Assembly: GCF_003576645.1 (NCBI RefSeq)
Contig: NC_044919.1
Span: 32,627,848 to 32,691,847 of the forward strand
Direction: 5' to 3'
DNA: 64,000 nucleotides
DNA from: Ipomoea triloba
Lineage: Eukaryota; Streptophyta; Magnoliopsida; Solanales; Convolvulaceae
The translations under genes and the position numbers were made by a program. The first letter of the stretch is position 1, and every line of letters starts with the position of its first letter. Below are positions 1-13,699 of this stretch, one piece after another. The notes below the pieces were generated by a model. The model was not told the DNA's origin. It worked only from the letters and a program-made list of their open reading frames with translations, and ran no database searches.

Positions 1-2867
1 CGTACAATAGCATCGATCGGTCTTCGACTTTCGAGAGTTCTACTTCCTTTGCTTCTATTCCTCTGCAGCCAATCCCGAGAAATTCAATCCACTCCGGCCC
101 GCTTTTGGGGTCCGGTTTTATACAGAGCTCCGGTTCGGTAGAGCGCGGGTTCATGTCCGGTCCGATTGAGAGGGGGTACTTGTCGGGACCCCTCGATCGG
201 GGGATCTTTTCCGGTCCTCTCGAGAAGGGTTCTTCTACCGATCAATTCCAGCGGAGCTTCTCGCATGGAGGATTCGCGCTCCGATCTAGGTCACGAAAAG
301 GGAAATTGATTAGGGTTCTCCAACAAGCCATCTCGAAAACCATATCCAGGGGGCAGAACTCAATTGTAGCTCCGATTAAAGGGTCGGTTTCAATCAAAGA
401 ACCCGATTGGGTTGTCGGGTCTGAGAAACAGAACGAATTAACAATCAGCAGTGTCAATCTGAGCAGCGAGTGCAGCTTGGAAGATGATGACTCGCTAGAA
501 AACCAAAATCTTCAATGGGCTCAGGGAAAAGCCGGCGAAGATCGGGTTCATGTGGTGGTTTCCGAAGAACACGGGTGGGTGTTTGTGGGGATTTATGACG
601 GATTCAACGGTCCAGATGCTCCTGATTACTTGTTATCCAATTTATATGCCGCTGTTCATAGGGAGCTCAAGGGACTTTTATGGGATGATAAGGATAAGTC
701 CGATTCATCCAATGCTAATAATCCCTGTGTTAATAATCTCCGCTCTTCCAGCTCAGAATCAGAAGATATGAATCAGGCTGTAAATGAGCAAGTTTCAAGA
801 GATAGAACAAAGGATGGCTGCTCCAGATGTGTTGAGCAAGAGGTTTACCCAGAATTGAGTTCTGAGGCTAAGCTTAGGAAGAATAATAATAAGGGAAAGA
901 ATTCGAAGAAACGATACCGAGGGGTGGCTAAGAAATGGGAGGAGAATCAGAGGAAGTGGCGGTGTGAATGGGATAGGGAAAGGTTGGAGCTTGATAGGAG
1001 GTTAAAGGAACAGTTAAATCGAAATGGATGGAACGATTCGGGGGCGATTAATCATGCTGATGTATTGAAAGCTCTGTCTCAGGCATTGAAGAAGACAGAG
1101 GAGGCATTTTTGGATCTTGCTGATAAGATGCTCATGGAAAATCCCGAACTCGCGTTGATGGGTTCTTGTGTTATGGTAATGCTGATGAAGGGAGAGGATG
1201 TTTATGTGATGAACGTTGGCGATAGTCGAGCTGTATTGGCTCAGAAGAAGGAGCCTGATCTTTGGAGCCAGGATTTGGAAAGGATAAACGAAGAAACATT
1301 GCATGATCTCGAGGGTTTCGATAGCGAGGGGTTTGATGTCGTATCGAATTTAACCGCGTTCCAGCTTACTACAGATCATAGCACCTCGGTAGCAGAGGTG
1401 AGATCGGGCTCTCTTAATTGATTAAACTTTAGATGATCTTATTAGTGTCTAGCTTGTTCTTTTATTAGCTCTTCATTGTGTAGTGTTCCTTTTTAACTTT
1501 CAGGAAGTCGAACGGATAAGAAATGAGCATCAAGATGATCCTTCGGCTGTTATAAATGACCGCGTAAAAGGGCTAAAGGTCACCCGAGCTTTCGGTGCTG
1601 GCTTTCTCAAACAGGTACTACAGAATATGATCCTTTCTAGCATGCTAATAAGTCAACTCTTTTAGCGGATATTGCTAGGAGAACATAGAATATTTTTTTG
1701 TTTATATTCCTTTTGTGCTTGTTAAAGTAGAGCACTCATGGTTCTAAGACTTCTAGAGTTGAGTTCGAACCAGGAGGAGAGTAATATCCTTAATAGAGAA
1801 CAAGTTCAAACGTTGCTATAAGCCTTTCTAGGCTTTCTAGCACATGAAAGGGCATATTTCCTTTCTATATTTGGAGGCATATTCCGCAACCAAGTGGTTG
1901 TCAACATCCCAGTTATATTCCTCTCTGAAAGCGGCTTTTGTTACACACATTAGTGGGAGCTATCTAAACTTTCTTCCCCTGCAACTTTAGCTCAACTGTT
2001 TGTGCTTTAGTGTTAGTAATTAGCTTTTGACTTGGATTTACTGTATAGGTCTAGATGTTGGGGGGATGAATGTGGACGTAAGAAAATGCAATGCACACTT
2101 TATATTCAGATAATATGCTATTGAATTCATGTTAAGGAATGACGGAATAAAAACCTATCCTACTGAAGAATTTGGTGCTCGGTAGAATAGAATTCCTATT
2201 CATTTATCAGTTTATCCGTCATTAACGTCTTGTTTGTTTTACCAATCCTGCAAAAGTTAAATGTCACAAAGAAAGTTCCCTGTTGAAAAAAAAGTGTAGC
2301 TTTTTATCTTTCCTTTGGTTATTCTTTCTATGCTAATGTAAAAATGCTTGATTTTGGAGTTAACCACAAGGAATTTTTTTTTTTTTTTTTCCTTGCAGCC
2401 TAAATGGAACAATGCACTTTTAGAAATGTTCAGGATCGACTACGTTGGAACTTCCCCGTACCTCACCTGTCTCCCGTCACTGTACCATCACAGATTAGGA
2501 CCGAGAGACAGGTTCTTAATATTGTCATCGGATGGCCTCTACCAGTACTTCACAAACGAAGAAGCTGTTTTAGAAGTCGAACATTTCATCTCGTGGTCAC
2601 CCGAAGGAGATCCCGCTCAGCACCTTGTCGAAAAAGTATTGTTCCGTGCAGCAAAAAAAGCAGGTAATGCGTTGTTTGATTGCACAATCGTTTCATTTCT
2701 TCTTACTTGGCCCCACAAAACTGAAACGCCATGAAATCTTTTAATTTCCAGGTTTGGAGTTTCACGAATTGCTTGAAATCCCACAGGGTGATCGACGAAG
2801 GTACCATGACGACGTTTCCATAATCGTCATTTCCTTGGAAGGAAGAATATGGAGATCATGTGTATAA
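1..2867 (+). CDS. POLTERGEIST-like protein phosphatase 2C (5' end missing)
   Basis: Ser/Thr protein phosphatase of the plant PP2C POL/PLL clade, which acts in meristem and asymmetric-division signalling (family knowledge). The open frame runs from base 3 with no start codon in view, so the N-terminus lies outside the window. Exons by splice signals and phase: 3-1397, 1504-1614, 2399-2663, 2752-2867. The N-terminal part has the SGPIERG/SGPLDRG/SGPLEKG repeats typical of PLL proteins. The catalytic part shows [17 protein letters not shown], then [13 protein letters not shown] (metal-binding Asp), [35 protein letters not shown] and the C-terminal [19 protein letters not shown] basic, charged insert (around 880-1010) between the first motifs is usual for this clade. 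Stop is TAA at 2865-2867. It resembles PLL4/PLL5; I cannot decide which. Confidence 0.93.
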
Positions 2868-3612
2868 GTAGGAAAATGAGAAGGTAAATGATATAGAGAT
2901 TCAAAAACCCCCAAAAAAAAAAATCAATCAAACAACCATTTTTGCCGTTCTTTTTACCTAGTTGCCGCTGTAAAAACCTACCAACCAAAAACTCTTCTGT
3001 GAAATGTAATGGGTAATGGGGGGAATGTAAAGGTGTAAAAGCAGCTGCAATGTTATTATCTCTAAGCTGTCATAGAAAATCGTAATTTCTCTAATAATCA
3101 CTTCTCCATGAAGAGAAGTTTTGTTCTTTAATATTGTTCCCATCATCACTATAAAATTTTCTCAGAACATCTTAGTATTTTGCTAAATGATGGAAGAAAT
3201 CTTGTCTGTTTGTTGGATGTTTTGTCTTTTATCTTTTGTACCATAATAATCAAAGTGATTAAATGCAGAAGGCCAGTCTGTAAAGTTTAGTCAAGTCAAA
3301 TGTTTAGAAGAACCGGCATGTATTAAATTCCTTATCTTTTATTAGATGCCATCTGTGGATCAAAATCAAACATGTATGTTCAATGGTGGGTATGAGCAGC
3401 CAAGTCTTCTAGAGCCACCCATTCAGAGACAGCCCCAAGATGAAGCCATGGGGAATCTAGTCTAGGTCATAGATGACTTGGTCTCATATGGTTCACAAAA
3501 GCGTAAAGAAGAGTTTGGAAGCTCACATGCATTCGTCGTCTTATGACTTTCTCAACCCTATGCCCTATAAAGTTGGTGTTGTGTCCCGGGCACGATAACT
3601 TGTTAGTCCATT
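2868..3612. other. 3' UTR and spacer
   Basis: The first roughly 300 bases are probably the 3' UTR of the phosphatase gene (U-rich downstream sequence). Beyond that I see no coding potential and no recognisable element. Confidence 0.4.
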
Positions 3613-4690
3613 TAAAAAGTTTATAATTTTAATTTTGCTTCATGGGTAATTATACAGAACAAAAGTCTATAGTCTACTTATATTGAGAAAGTAGGGAGTT
3701 ATAAAGCAATACTGCAGAAGGTATTAGGCGCTAGTTGGGCACTTAGCGCCTAGAGCACCTAGGGAGTGACTAGGTGGCCAAGTAATTCGAGTATATCGTC
3801 TCTATTTTTTCCACTCATGAATGGGAGTTAGACTATTATAATCCCTCATCAAACTAGTCAACTGCATATGTTAGATGGTTAGTTGAGTACATGTTGGAGG
3901 AATATAAAAGAGAAGTAGCCAAGCAAGAAAAGAAATCATTCGACTGAGTTGAGCGCCAACTCGGTTGAGTTTGACACCGACTCGGCCAAGTTAGGCGCCC
4001 AACTTAACGCCTAGTCAGCCGGCCGACTAAAAGCCGCCTAAAGCTAAAATCGCCTCAGCTTAGGGGTGCCTAGTGCCTAGTTGGCACCTAGACGGATGCC
4101 TAGGCTAATTTTTACAACACTGGTATAGAGTTGATTTCTTTATAGACTTGTGATTTACCTCATCTTTTAGGGTAGGGATAGTGGACCCTTGGAATTTTGG
4201 AGTAGATCTAGTATTACTCATACTTTTTTTTTTTTTTTTAATTTTTATAATAGTGAGTGGTGGTGACCATGTCATTATTAAAAAGCTTTGTAATTTGCTT
4301 CATTGATAGTTGTATAGAGCAAAAGTCTATAGTCTATTTGTACTGAGGAAGCCGGGAAGGTATGGAGTTGACTTTCTTGTGGACTCAGTGATTTACTTCC
4401 TCTAGGGTAGAGGCAATGGAACCCTTGAAATTAGGGTCTAATAATTTTTTTAGAATAGTGAGTGGTGGAGACCATGTTAATATTTAAAAGAATTTAGAAT
4501 TTTACTTCAGTAAATCACTTATAGTTGTACGGGTTAAAAGTCTACTTGTACTCGAAAAACTGAGAAGGTATGAATTTGGCTTTCTTGTGGACCCATAATT
4601 TACCTCTAGGGTAGCGACAATAGAACCATTGGGATGAGGTTCTCATACTTTTTTTAGAATAGTGAGTGGTGGTGACCATACTAGATGTGA
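3613..4690 (+). repeat. Tandem repeat, three copies of about 205-230 bp
   Basis: Three head-to-tail units carry the same landmarks in order: AAAAGTCTATAGTCTA, a GAGAA/GAGGAAG block, TTTCTTGTGGAC, GATTTACCTC, AGGGTAG, and AATAGTGAGTGGTGG followed by GACCAT. Approximate units are A 3613-4276 (interrupted by a 416-bp insertion), B 4277-4481 and C 4482-4690. Unit boundaries are judged by eye. No coding potential was seen. Confidence 0.8.
3707..4122. mobile_element. Non-autonomous hAT-like element with 8-bp target duplication
   Basis: This 416-bp insertion interrupts the first unit of the surrounding tandem repeat; units B and C supply the empty site. The left end CAATACTGCA and the inverted right end CAGTGTTGTA form short imperfect terminal inverted repeats. 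Next to them lie inverted subterminal motifs rich in GCGCCTAG/CTAGGC. Flanking 8-mers TTATAAAG (3699-3706) and GTATAGAG (4123-4130) agree at 6 of 8 positions, as expected of an aged hAT duplication. There is no transposase. Confidence 0.75.
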
Positions 4691-5654
4691 GAATGTGAGA
4701 TAGGACGGTATGGATTTTTATTCTTATTTCTTTGCTCACAAAAATAATAAAGGTCAAATTCTCTCGTCCCAAGGGCCCGTACACCTCGACTAAACATAAT
4801 GGTAGAAAAGTAAATCACAATAGCTTAGCTCAGCTCAGCAGCCTCTTAAGTGGAATGACCATCGAGAAGCCCACCACATTGGGTGTAATTCCACCATGCA
4901 GTTATCAAGTCTCAATCTTAATCTTAAGAGACTATTCTAAATGAAGATGAATCAGTATACAATGTGTATAATCCACTAATGTTCCCATCTAATTAATAGA
5001 CTATTGACTATTCTAAATGAAGATGAATCAGTAACTTGGCAAAGGGTACATGAGCAACTAGGTGTAGCAGAGCTTACCAAAAGAAGAATCCATCATCATA
5101 TCATGTAGCATTATAGCTACTCTAACTGCTAACTAACTTTGGAGTTGGGGAGTAGTGAATGCAAAATGCAAGTGGGAGAGTTGGGGCATTAGATTCATCT
5201 GCAGTAAATGTTTTGAAACCTGTCATAAATTTTGTGCCACCAACTTCTGGTATGCAGGTGTTGAATTTAGCCTATGACAATCCCCCACCAATGAGATCAA
5301 CAGCCCAGATTCTCTCTAGTTTCTTATCTTTCAAAGAAAATTTCAAAACAAGAAAGTTCTTCTTAGGTTATGATTTATAAATGCACAGCTATGTACTCAT
5401 GCTGCAATTAATACCAGAGAAAAAAGGGTTCATGAAAATGTTATGAAACTTCAATATGGGGGGACCATATATGGCTGCTTGATTCTTGATGCAACTATGC
5501 CTCTTACTTCATCAATGATGTAACACGAATGGTATGACTTCACTAAACATAAAGAGCGCGTGCCTTGGCACGCTAGAGTTTCACTAAAATGTAATAGCAT
5601 AATATAATCAGCCCGGTTCACCATTAAACACCGGTTTTAACATGAACTAAAATG
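4691..5654. other. Spacer without recognised features
   Basis: A short direct repeat (GACTATTCTAAATGAAGATGA) occurs at about 4929 and 5007. Small open frames here (for example 5159-5380) show no family signature. The end near 5400-5654 is probably the 3' UTR of the minus-strand U-box kinase gene. Confidence 0.4.
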
Positions 5655-8600
5655 TTACTCTGATTTGCATAGCCAATCTTGGATTGCGAGGCGCAATGAA
5701 TCGTTGGGAGTTAGCTCCAGGTGTCTTAGTTTCAAGTTGGTCAATGGAGAAGTATGATGGCCACTTCCCAGCCATTCCCGGATGGCTTCTGCTTCATAGG
5801 TGAAACCGTCTGCTGCAACACGAGGATCGTACATTATCTCCTGAAACAATGCAAAAGAACATCAACATTCTGCAACAATGTTGTCAGAAGATTGTATGCA
5901 GAAGAAGACATTACTGACCTGTGAAATCGGGCACAAGAAAATGGATGGCACTGCTCGCTCATCCAAGCATTGTAAGCCCTCGAGCTCGTTTACAATACTC
6001 GGGGTTAATTCAGGCCTATATCTGCTGTATAGTTCACAGCAATCTATTCCAAGTTCTGCCAACTTCCTAGCTACAAATGCAGGCCATTCTCCAGCGGATG
6101 AATCCAAAACGGATTCCAAATTTCCCGACACAAGTGCCCTGCGTACTTCACTTGATAGTCCTGGCAAGGCTCTTTCAGTTAGAATCTCAAGTATGATCAA
6201 TCCAAAGGAATAAATGTCTGACTTGGGTGTCAGATTCCCCGTTTCAAGAAACTCTGGATCTGTATAGCTAAAAACACCCTTTGGTTCACTAAGACGGGAA
6301 AAACTTGGGCAACGCAGGGTCTGTGGCAGAAGCAGCCTATATATCCCGAAATCACAGATTTTGCAGGTGTTGTCAGGACCAATAAGAATATTTTCAGGCT
6401 TCAAATTGCCATGCACAATCTTTTCAGGGCTGGAAGAGTGCAGAAACAGCAGTCCTTTAGCAATGTCAGCAACAATTTTTGTTCTGATTTTCCAACCTAA
6501 GCGACCAACATTAGTCCTAGGGAAAAGGCGGTCATGGAGGTTCCCACCGGGTAAATACTCACAAATAAGGGACCATGATTCAGGACATATGCCAAGTAAA
6601 GTTACCAGATGGTGATGATGTAGTTTGCCAAGAATTTCAACCTGGATATCAAGAAAGGAAGTTGAAGGTATTTGACAAACATGTTAGTTAATGATAATTT
6701 AGGTAAAATGTAACTTCAGCAAACAAAATGGTTATTCAGATTTAGAAAACATAAGATGAATCCGATAAATTACTGCAGAGAAGAAATGCATATAATCTCA
6801 GAGCGAGTTTTGGACCTGTTGGAGAAACTCGGAGTGGCTTTGCAGATTATGTGTATGCAATTTCTTTATGACAACAGTCCTATCTAACATTTCCCCTTTA
6901 TAGACAGTACCATATCCACTCTCCCCAATCTTGAAGCTCTCTGAAAAGTTGCAAGTTGCTATCTGCAAATCTGAATATGAAAACTCCACCAACTCGCTTG
7001 AATCTTTTGTAAACTCAATGGCTCCTTCACCTCGTCCATGACTCTTCCCCCGGTGATTAGCCCACCCGTCCTTCTGTTGCTGTAACACCTGCTTCTCCTT
7101 CTTGAGAGTTGATGTGGAGACTTGTAAAAGCTTTAACTTTGTAGCATACCGATTGTTTGTTTCCAAACCGGGAGAAGCTTTCTGTCCAACAGATGTATAT
7201 GCAACACTGGTACTAGAGCTAGCATTGTTAGATATAGCTGTGGATGTCTGCAGATTGCATATGCTTATTGAATTCGGTACCCTAAGTGACAAAGCACCAT
7301 CTGTTGGTATTCCTTTGATTCGAGTTAAATTTTGTATTCCAGCAGAGGGTATGTGTGTAACAGAGCTTGACCCCGGAGATTTTGGAACGAAAACAGCCTC
7401 ATTGTTGCAGGAAAGTTGAGATTGAGCTGCAGCAGATTTTGGAAATTGGCAACTCTTTCTGATGAAAACCAGTTTCCCTTTGTAGACAAACAGTATCTCG
7501 CTGAACAGCGGAGCATTTCTAGCAACATAACTTGCTTTTCGAGAGCTCTTTTTCGCCTTCATGCTACTGTATACAATTATATATTAACATGAGTGCAGGA
7601 AATGAAAACTCCATGCATGTCTAAAGACAAGAAATGCATGCTGGAACAACACATTCAAGAAATATTGAGCTTTGGCAGCAATAAACAAGGAATGTTATTG
7701 TGAAAACATTAGTTGATAAAGAACAGAAACATTTGAGATTTGCACTGCAAAGTTGTTTACTAAAGCCCACCGATGTAGGCTCACACGAATAGAATTGGAA
7801 CAGTTAAGGAATGCTACAATCAATAGCAAACAAATCACTTATTTGCACAAAATGGAGATGAATTCTGGAAAAAAACTAAAAGGCACTCACTCAGGAATAG
7901 CTCCAAAAACAAGCTTCCTAATGTTATGCTCTTTTACTAAATCCACAATCCCCTTTTGAACTTCACCAGCTTCAGTTGTAATAATGCTCATTTTAACCTG
8001 CATGCCATTTAATAAGGACCAATTAAACAGTAAACACATAATGACTTTGAAATGCATAATTAGCTAGTTTTGACACTGATTAAGAATGGATGAACACCCG
8101 GACAACACTGTTAAGGTTACAAGTTCAACTCCTAACCGGTCACAGCCTATTGGCCTTCTTGGTTTGAGCCAGCTATAAGCAACCTAGCGTGGTTTATTTT
8201 CTTGTGATCCTTTACTGACTAGGGTTACAAGACATGGTTTACTCAGCACACCTTCAGGTAGTGGCTGTGGTTTAGCCACTTTCATCAAACTGTTTATACA
8301 CTAAATTACACCCAATTCAAGAAGATTAGAGAAAAGATTACCTTAAATTGGCAGCATACATTCAAGTAATTATATAGACGTTTCCTCATCACTTCCCTCT
8401 CCTCATTTCTAAATGCAGATACCACTTCTGCATTGGCTTTACTGGCAAGTAGTCTTCCCACTGGAGAAGGAATTAAATGAACCTCATTGAACAATACTTC
8501 ACCAAAATAAATGAACTACTGATTATGGATACCCCTTTACTTTCTACAATTTAGTTCAAAATCTACAATCTTTAATTTTCCAGTTTTCCAAATGTGCAAA

Positions 8601-9294
8601 CTTTATCTTAAAAGCCATAAATGTATATATGGAAGCTTTTGAAATATCATATCATAGCTGCAATTGTGCAATTGAATAGACATGCATGTTAATTACTAGA
8701 AGGCCACTCAATTTAACTCAGAACTGAATAAGCAAAAAACTTGTGCTCTCTTTACAAGAAATGAAGCACAGACAGATTCATGGAAACCCATTTTACAAAC
8801 TTGCACAAGAATACCAAAGATCAAAACTTTAATGAATTGGGACAACCTGACTGGGTAACTTACAAGTTCAGTTTTCTGTCCTTTACCAATTAGGGTATCA
8901 AGGTGAAGTTTATCTGAACATACCAGCCTCCAAATAGTGATTACAGTTTTTCTCCTTAGTATATAAATAAATAAATAAAAAAAAAAAAAAAAAAAAGAAA
9001 AAAAAAGGGGGAGAGATCGAGAGAGTCACCGGGAGTGGGAATCCAAGGAGAAGGTTGATGAACATGAAGAATACAAATCTGAGAGTTCCCAAAGGTCCTA
9101 CAAGCCCACTGAAGCAAAACAACTGCCTTTTCAAATGACTTCCCCACTGCCACGTACACCTTATTATCGTTAGCTTCCAATCCCTCCGGCGATCGCCGGG
9201 AAGTCTTCATTTCCATATGAACAGTAGTCCGGTAAAACCCACGCCGGAAGCTCGCCAGAGGCAACGCAGAAGAGAAAGGGCTGAGCAACTCCAT
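5655..9294 (-). CDS. USP-kinase-U-box protein (PUB33-like), HRD-type Asp replaced by Asn
   Basis: Plant receptor-like cytoplasmic kinase/E3 ligase architecture: N-terminal universal-stress-protein-like domain (about residues 30-176), linker with a short coiled stretch, kinase domain (about 385-650), C-terminal U-box (about 656-728). Exons on the minus strand: 9294-9030, 8496-8342, 7997-7891, 7566-6816, 6641-5919, 5840-5655; together they give a 728-residue product. The kinase shows the glycine loop IGESGYGTVYKG, the VVIKK lysine (about 410), DFG (CDFG, about 523-525) and YTDPEFL. The catalytic loop reads HGNLKPEN, with Asn 505 (codon AAT at 6407-6405) where active kinases have Asp, so phosphotransfer may be lost. 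The U-box reads FLCPISQEIMYDPRVAADGFTYE and then HHTSPLTN. The start is the first ATG of an open USP exon. It would recruit E2 enzymes through the U-box; substrates are unknown. Confidence 0.9.
8080..8292 (+). repeat. SINE-like repeat, best copy, in an intron of the U-box kinase gene
   Basis: The segment begins with a weak tRNA-like stretch containing AAGTTCAACTCC (box B-like) and ends with GTTTACTCAGCACACC...TTCAGGTAGTGGCTGTGG. Diverged relatives lie at about 8840-8945, 13150-13315 and 35860-36020, sharing the order TAT/TTGGTTT, GTCCTTTACC, GGTTTACTCAG and AATAGTGA. I could not define a poly(A) tail or a target duplication. Confidence 0.5.
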
Positions 9295-9923
9295 CCTGCA
9301 GTAGTGTGCCCGTTAACTGATCTGATGAATTGAATGATATGATTTTTCTCAGTTTTAAAATAAAGATTGACACAACATTACAGCAACACTCATTCTGTTG
9401 CAGATTATTATTGAATGCAAAGCGAAAAAGAACGTCATTAAATTCTTGTAATATGGAATTTACAGCATATATAATCCCGTCTATTTGCGTAGTGATCATC
9501 AAAATCTGCTCAAGTTTGCGTTGGATATTTATGAAGTACGTTTGTTTTTAAATAATGTTATGTTATTAAAGTTAAATAATATTCTAAGGTTTAATTGAAA
9601 AGTTAAAATATTATTTTAAATTTTGAATGAAATTTTATTAAAAGTTTATTTATTTTATTTAGAAAATAAGTTTCTGTTTTGAAAGAATTTCAAGAGGAGG
9701 GAAAAAAACTTTATGAAAAATCTTAATAAATATACAAAAGATTTAAAAATTCAGAGAATTCATTCGCAATATAATGTTGAAGTCGAATAGTTGATCAGCA
9801 AAGTGCTTCTACATCCACTTTTCGACTTCATATGCAATTTGAAATCCACATAGTAAATCACTATTCGGCTTTCGTATACATGCATGGTTTAGTAAGCTTT
9901 TCATATTGCATGCATGCTTTATT

Positions 9924-9957
<34 letters not shown>

Positions 9958-11352
9958 AGGGTTCAGGTATGGATATATCTTCCCATACGGTTATGCGGTA
10001 CTCACCTTAGCATTAAAACGACGCACCTTAAGTACACAAATCACGCACTTTAAGCTAAAAACATAAATCACTCACCTACAGTTTTTAAATGGTGCACCTT
10101 CAGTTGAGAATACACTGCGCACATTAAGAACACAAACCACGCACCTAAAAACATATACAATAATAATAATAATATAAAATAATTAATAATATTTCTTTTA
10201 AAAAGTACTCCGTAACATATGTGGCCATTTAGGCCAAAAAACAATGTTGAAGCCAAGTCTGGAAAATGATTTTCCGGAAAAAAAAAAAATTTCGAAAGTC
10301 ATTTTCTGAAAAAATGACTTCATTTTTCTTGGTCAACATAAATTATTTTCCGTTGACTGCATTTTCCAGGCACTACCAAACACCAAAAATCCAGAAAATG
10401 GTTTCCAGAAATCATTTTTCGGACTACCAAACACACCCTTAGTATGGTATAATGACAAAGATGAAGTTCTTATTTAAGGATTATCTATAATTGTTAAGTA
10501 CAAAATGCAAAGTTTGATTATTTAATTGTAAAGGAAGGAAAGTTCAATTAATTCACGTCTAATCAAGAAAAGTTATGCTTTGATTTTAATAAAGACAAAT
10601 ACATCATTTTGTGATTGCAAGCTTTGAAAGTTTAAATTAAAATTTTGTATCCCAAGAAAATGTGGGTGTTTGGTTTTGCATGCGAAGGGAGGCTGAGCTA
10701 AACACTTAACTAGTTTGCATAAATATGATAAAAAGGACTAACTTATATAAACTTGAAGTGTCACAGCATCAAATAAGTTTGAGTTTTATTTGGTACGTGC
10801 TTATGAATAAGATAAAGACACATGACTATAATAGTGTCAAGATATTTAAGTAATTGTGATTGTAAAGCTTATGTGTTATATCTTCATTACAATTGCTTGA
10901 TACAATGCATCTCCATCATAACAATTTGATGTAATGTTAAGTATATGGTATTAAGTGGATGTTTAATTTTTTAGACACTTCCATTTATGCATAATTTTTG
11001 AAATTTTATCTTCGAGATTTATATGGTAAATGTATAATGTTTAAAAATTTCTCATTAGCATCTTAAAATTGCAATAAACAATTAAACACCACAGAGGAAT
11101 TGAAGAAAAGAAAACTTGAATTTATTCCCTTATTCAAGAAAACTTGAATTTATTCCATTCTACAACTGAAATGGAGAACAGGAAGAAAATGTCCTGAAGA
11201 AAAACTACCTTCCAAAAGTTTGAAAGTAAAAAACAAAAATTACCTTCTATTCTAAATTTGATATGGAGAAAGAAATAGAAAAAAAAAAACATTCCCAATA
11301 AATAAATAAATAAATTTGTAGCTATTGTTGGAACTCAAGTTCTGAAGAAGAA
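9295..11352. other. Intergenic region between divergent U-box kinase and convergent actin end
   Basis: It contains the 5' flank of the U-box kinase gene, a (TA)n/(GA)n tract at 9926-9957, a repeat related to the TA-embedded MITEs (next entry), a segment 10255-10440 with alternating TTTTCCGGAAAA/ATTTTCC motifs (possible degraded inverted repeat), and otherwise AT-rich sequence. No gene was found. Confidence 0.4.
9926..10160 (+). repeat. TA-microsatellite-associated repeat with GCACCTTAAG motifs
   Basis: After a (TA)n(GA)n tract the sequence reads GGGTTCAGGTATGG, then CCATACGGTTATGCGG, then a run of loosely repeated motifs of the type GCACCTTAAG...ACACAAACCACGCACCTA. The same motif run recurs at 55040-55345. 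The GGGTTCAGGT start is shared with the hairpin element at 63.7 kb. No inverted right end is visible, so it is probably a partial or different member. Confidence 0.5.
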
Positions 11353-13050
<1,698 letters not shown>

Positions 13051-13063
13051 CTTCAATCAATAG

Positions 13064-13566
13064 CTGGACAAAATGAAAACAGGAAACCGGATAATGGATA
13101 TCAAAACAACTAAAAGTTACACACTGCTTTAAATATATGATTCAAGAATCCTGTTTCGGGTAACAACTCTAGCGAAATTGATCAGGTTGACAGGTAACAA
13201 AAGATTATAGGTTCAACCATCCATGGGAGTGATCTATTAGCTTTCTTGATTTGAGACAGTCAATTATGAATAATTTAGGCTAATTTATCTCGTTGTAGTC
13301 CTTTACCGATCACAAAAAGAAACAAAATCCTGTTTCTCAACACTAAAAATTACACACTACTGTACAAATATGAGCAAATTCTTGTGTCATTGAAAGGGAG
13401 GAAAACATGATCATAAATCTAGGCAAACATATGATTCAAGAATCCTGTTTCTCAACAATATCACCATCACAGACAAGATTATGCATAAAATGTAGGTAAT
13501 GCAACAGCAAACCCAGAAAAGAACAATATATATATATATATATATGTATAGAGAGAGAGAGAGGAC
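13064..13566 (-). promoter_or_regulatory. Predicted leader (5' UTR) intron of the actin gene
   Basis: On the minus strand a donor CAAG|GTCC lies at 13567/13566 and an acceptor TTTGTCCAG|C at 13064/13063, 13 bases before the ATG. Plant actin genes usually have such a leader intron, and it often raises expression (family knowledge). The intron contains a (GA)n(TA)n tract at 13530-13562 and a SINE-like repeat at about 13150-13315. Confidence 0.7.
13150..13315 (+). repeat. SINE-like repeat, diverged copy in the actin leader intron
   Basis: It shares with the 8080-8292 copy a leading stretch with GGTTCAAC, a middle TTGATTTGAG block and the GTAGTCCTTTACCGATCACA segment. Similarity was judged by eye. 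Confidence 0.4.
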
Positions 13567-13699
13567 CTTGAGATTAAGATTAAGGTGATTGGGGAGTATG
13601 AATTGAAGAGAGGGAAAGAGAATTGCAAGAATGAGAGACAGATTATTAATTTGAAGCAAGGCCCAACAAGAATTTCGATCAGAAATGCTAAACCCGATT

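Noticed and set aside
5159..5380. 73-codon open frame
   Set aside because: No recognisable motif, no splice partners, and located in the 3' flank of the U-box kinase gene.
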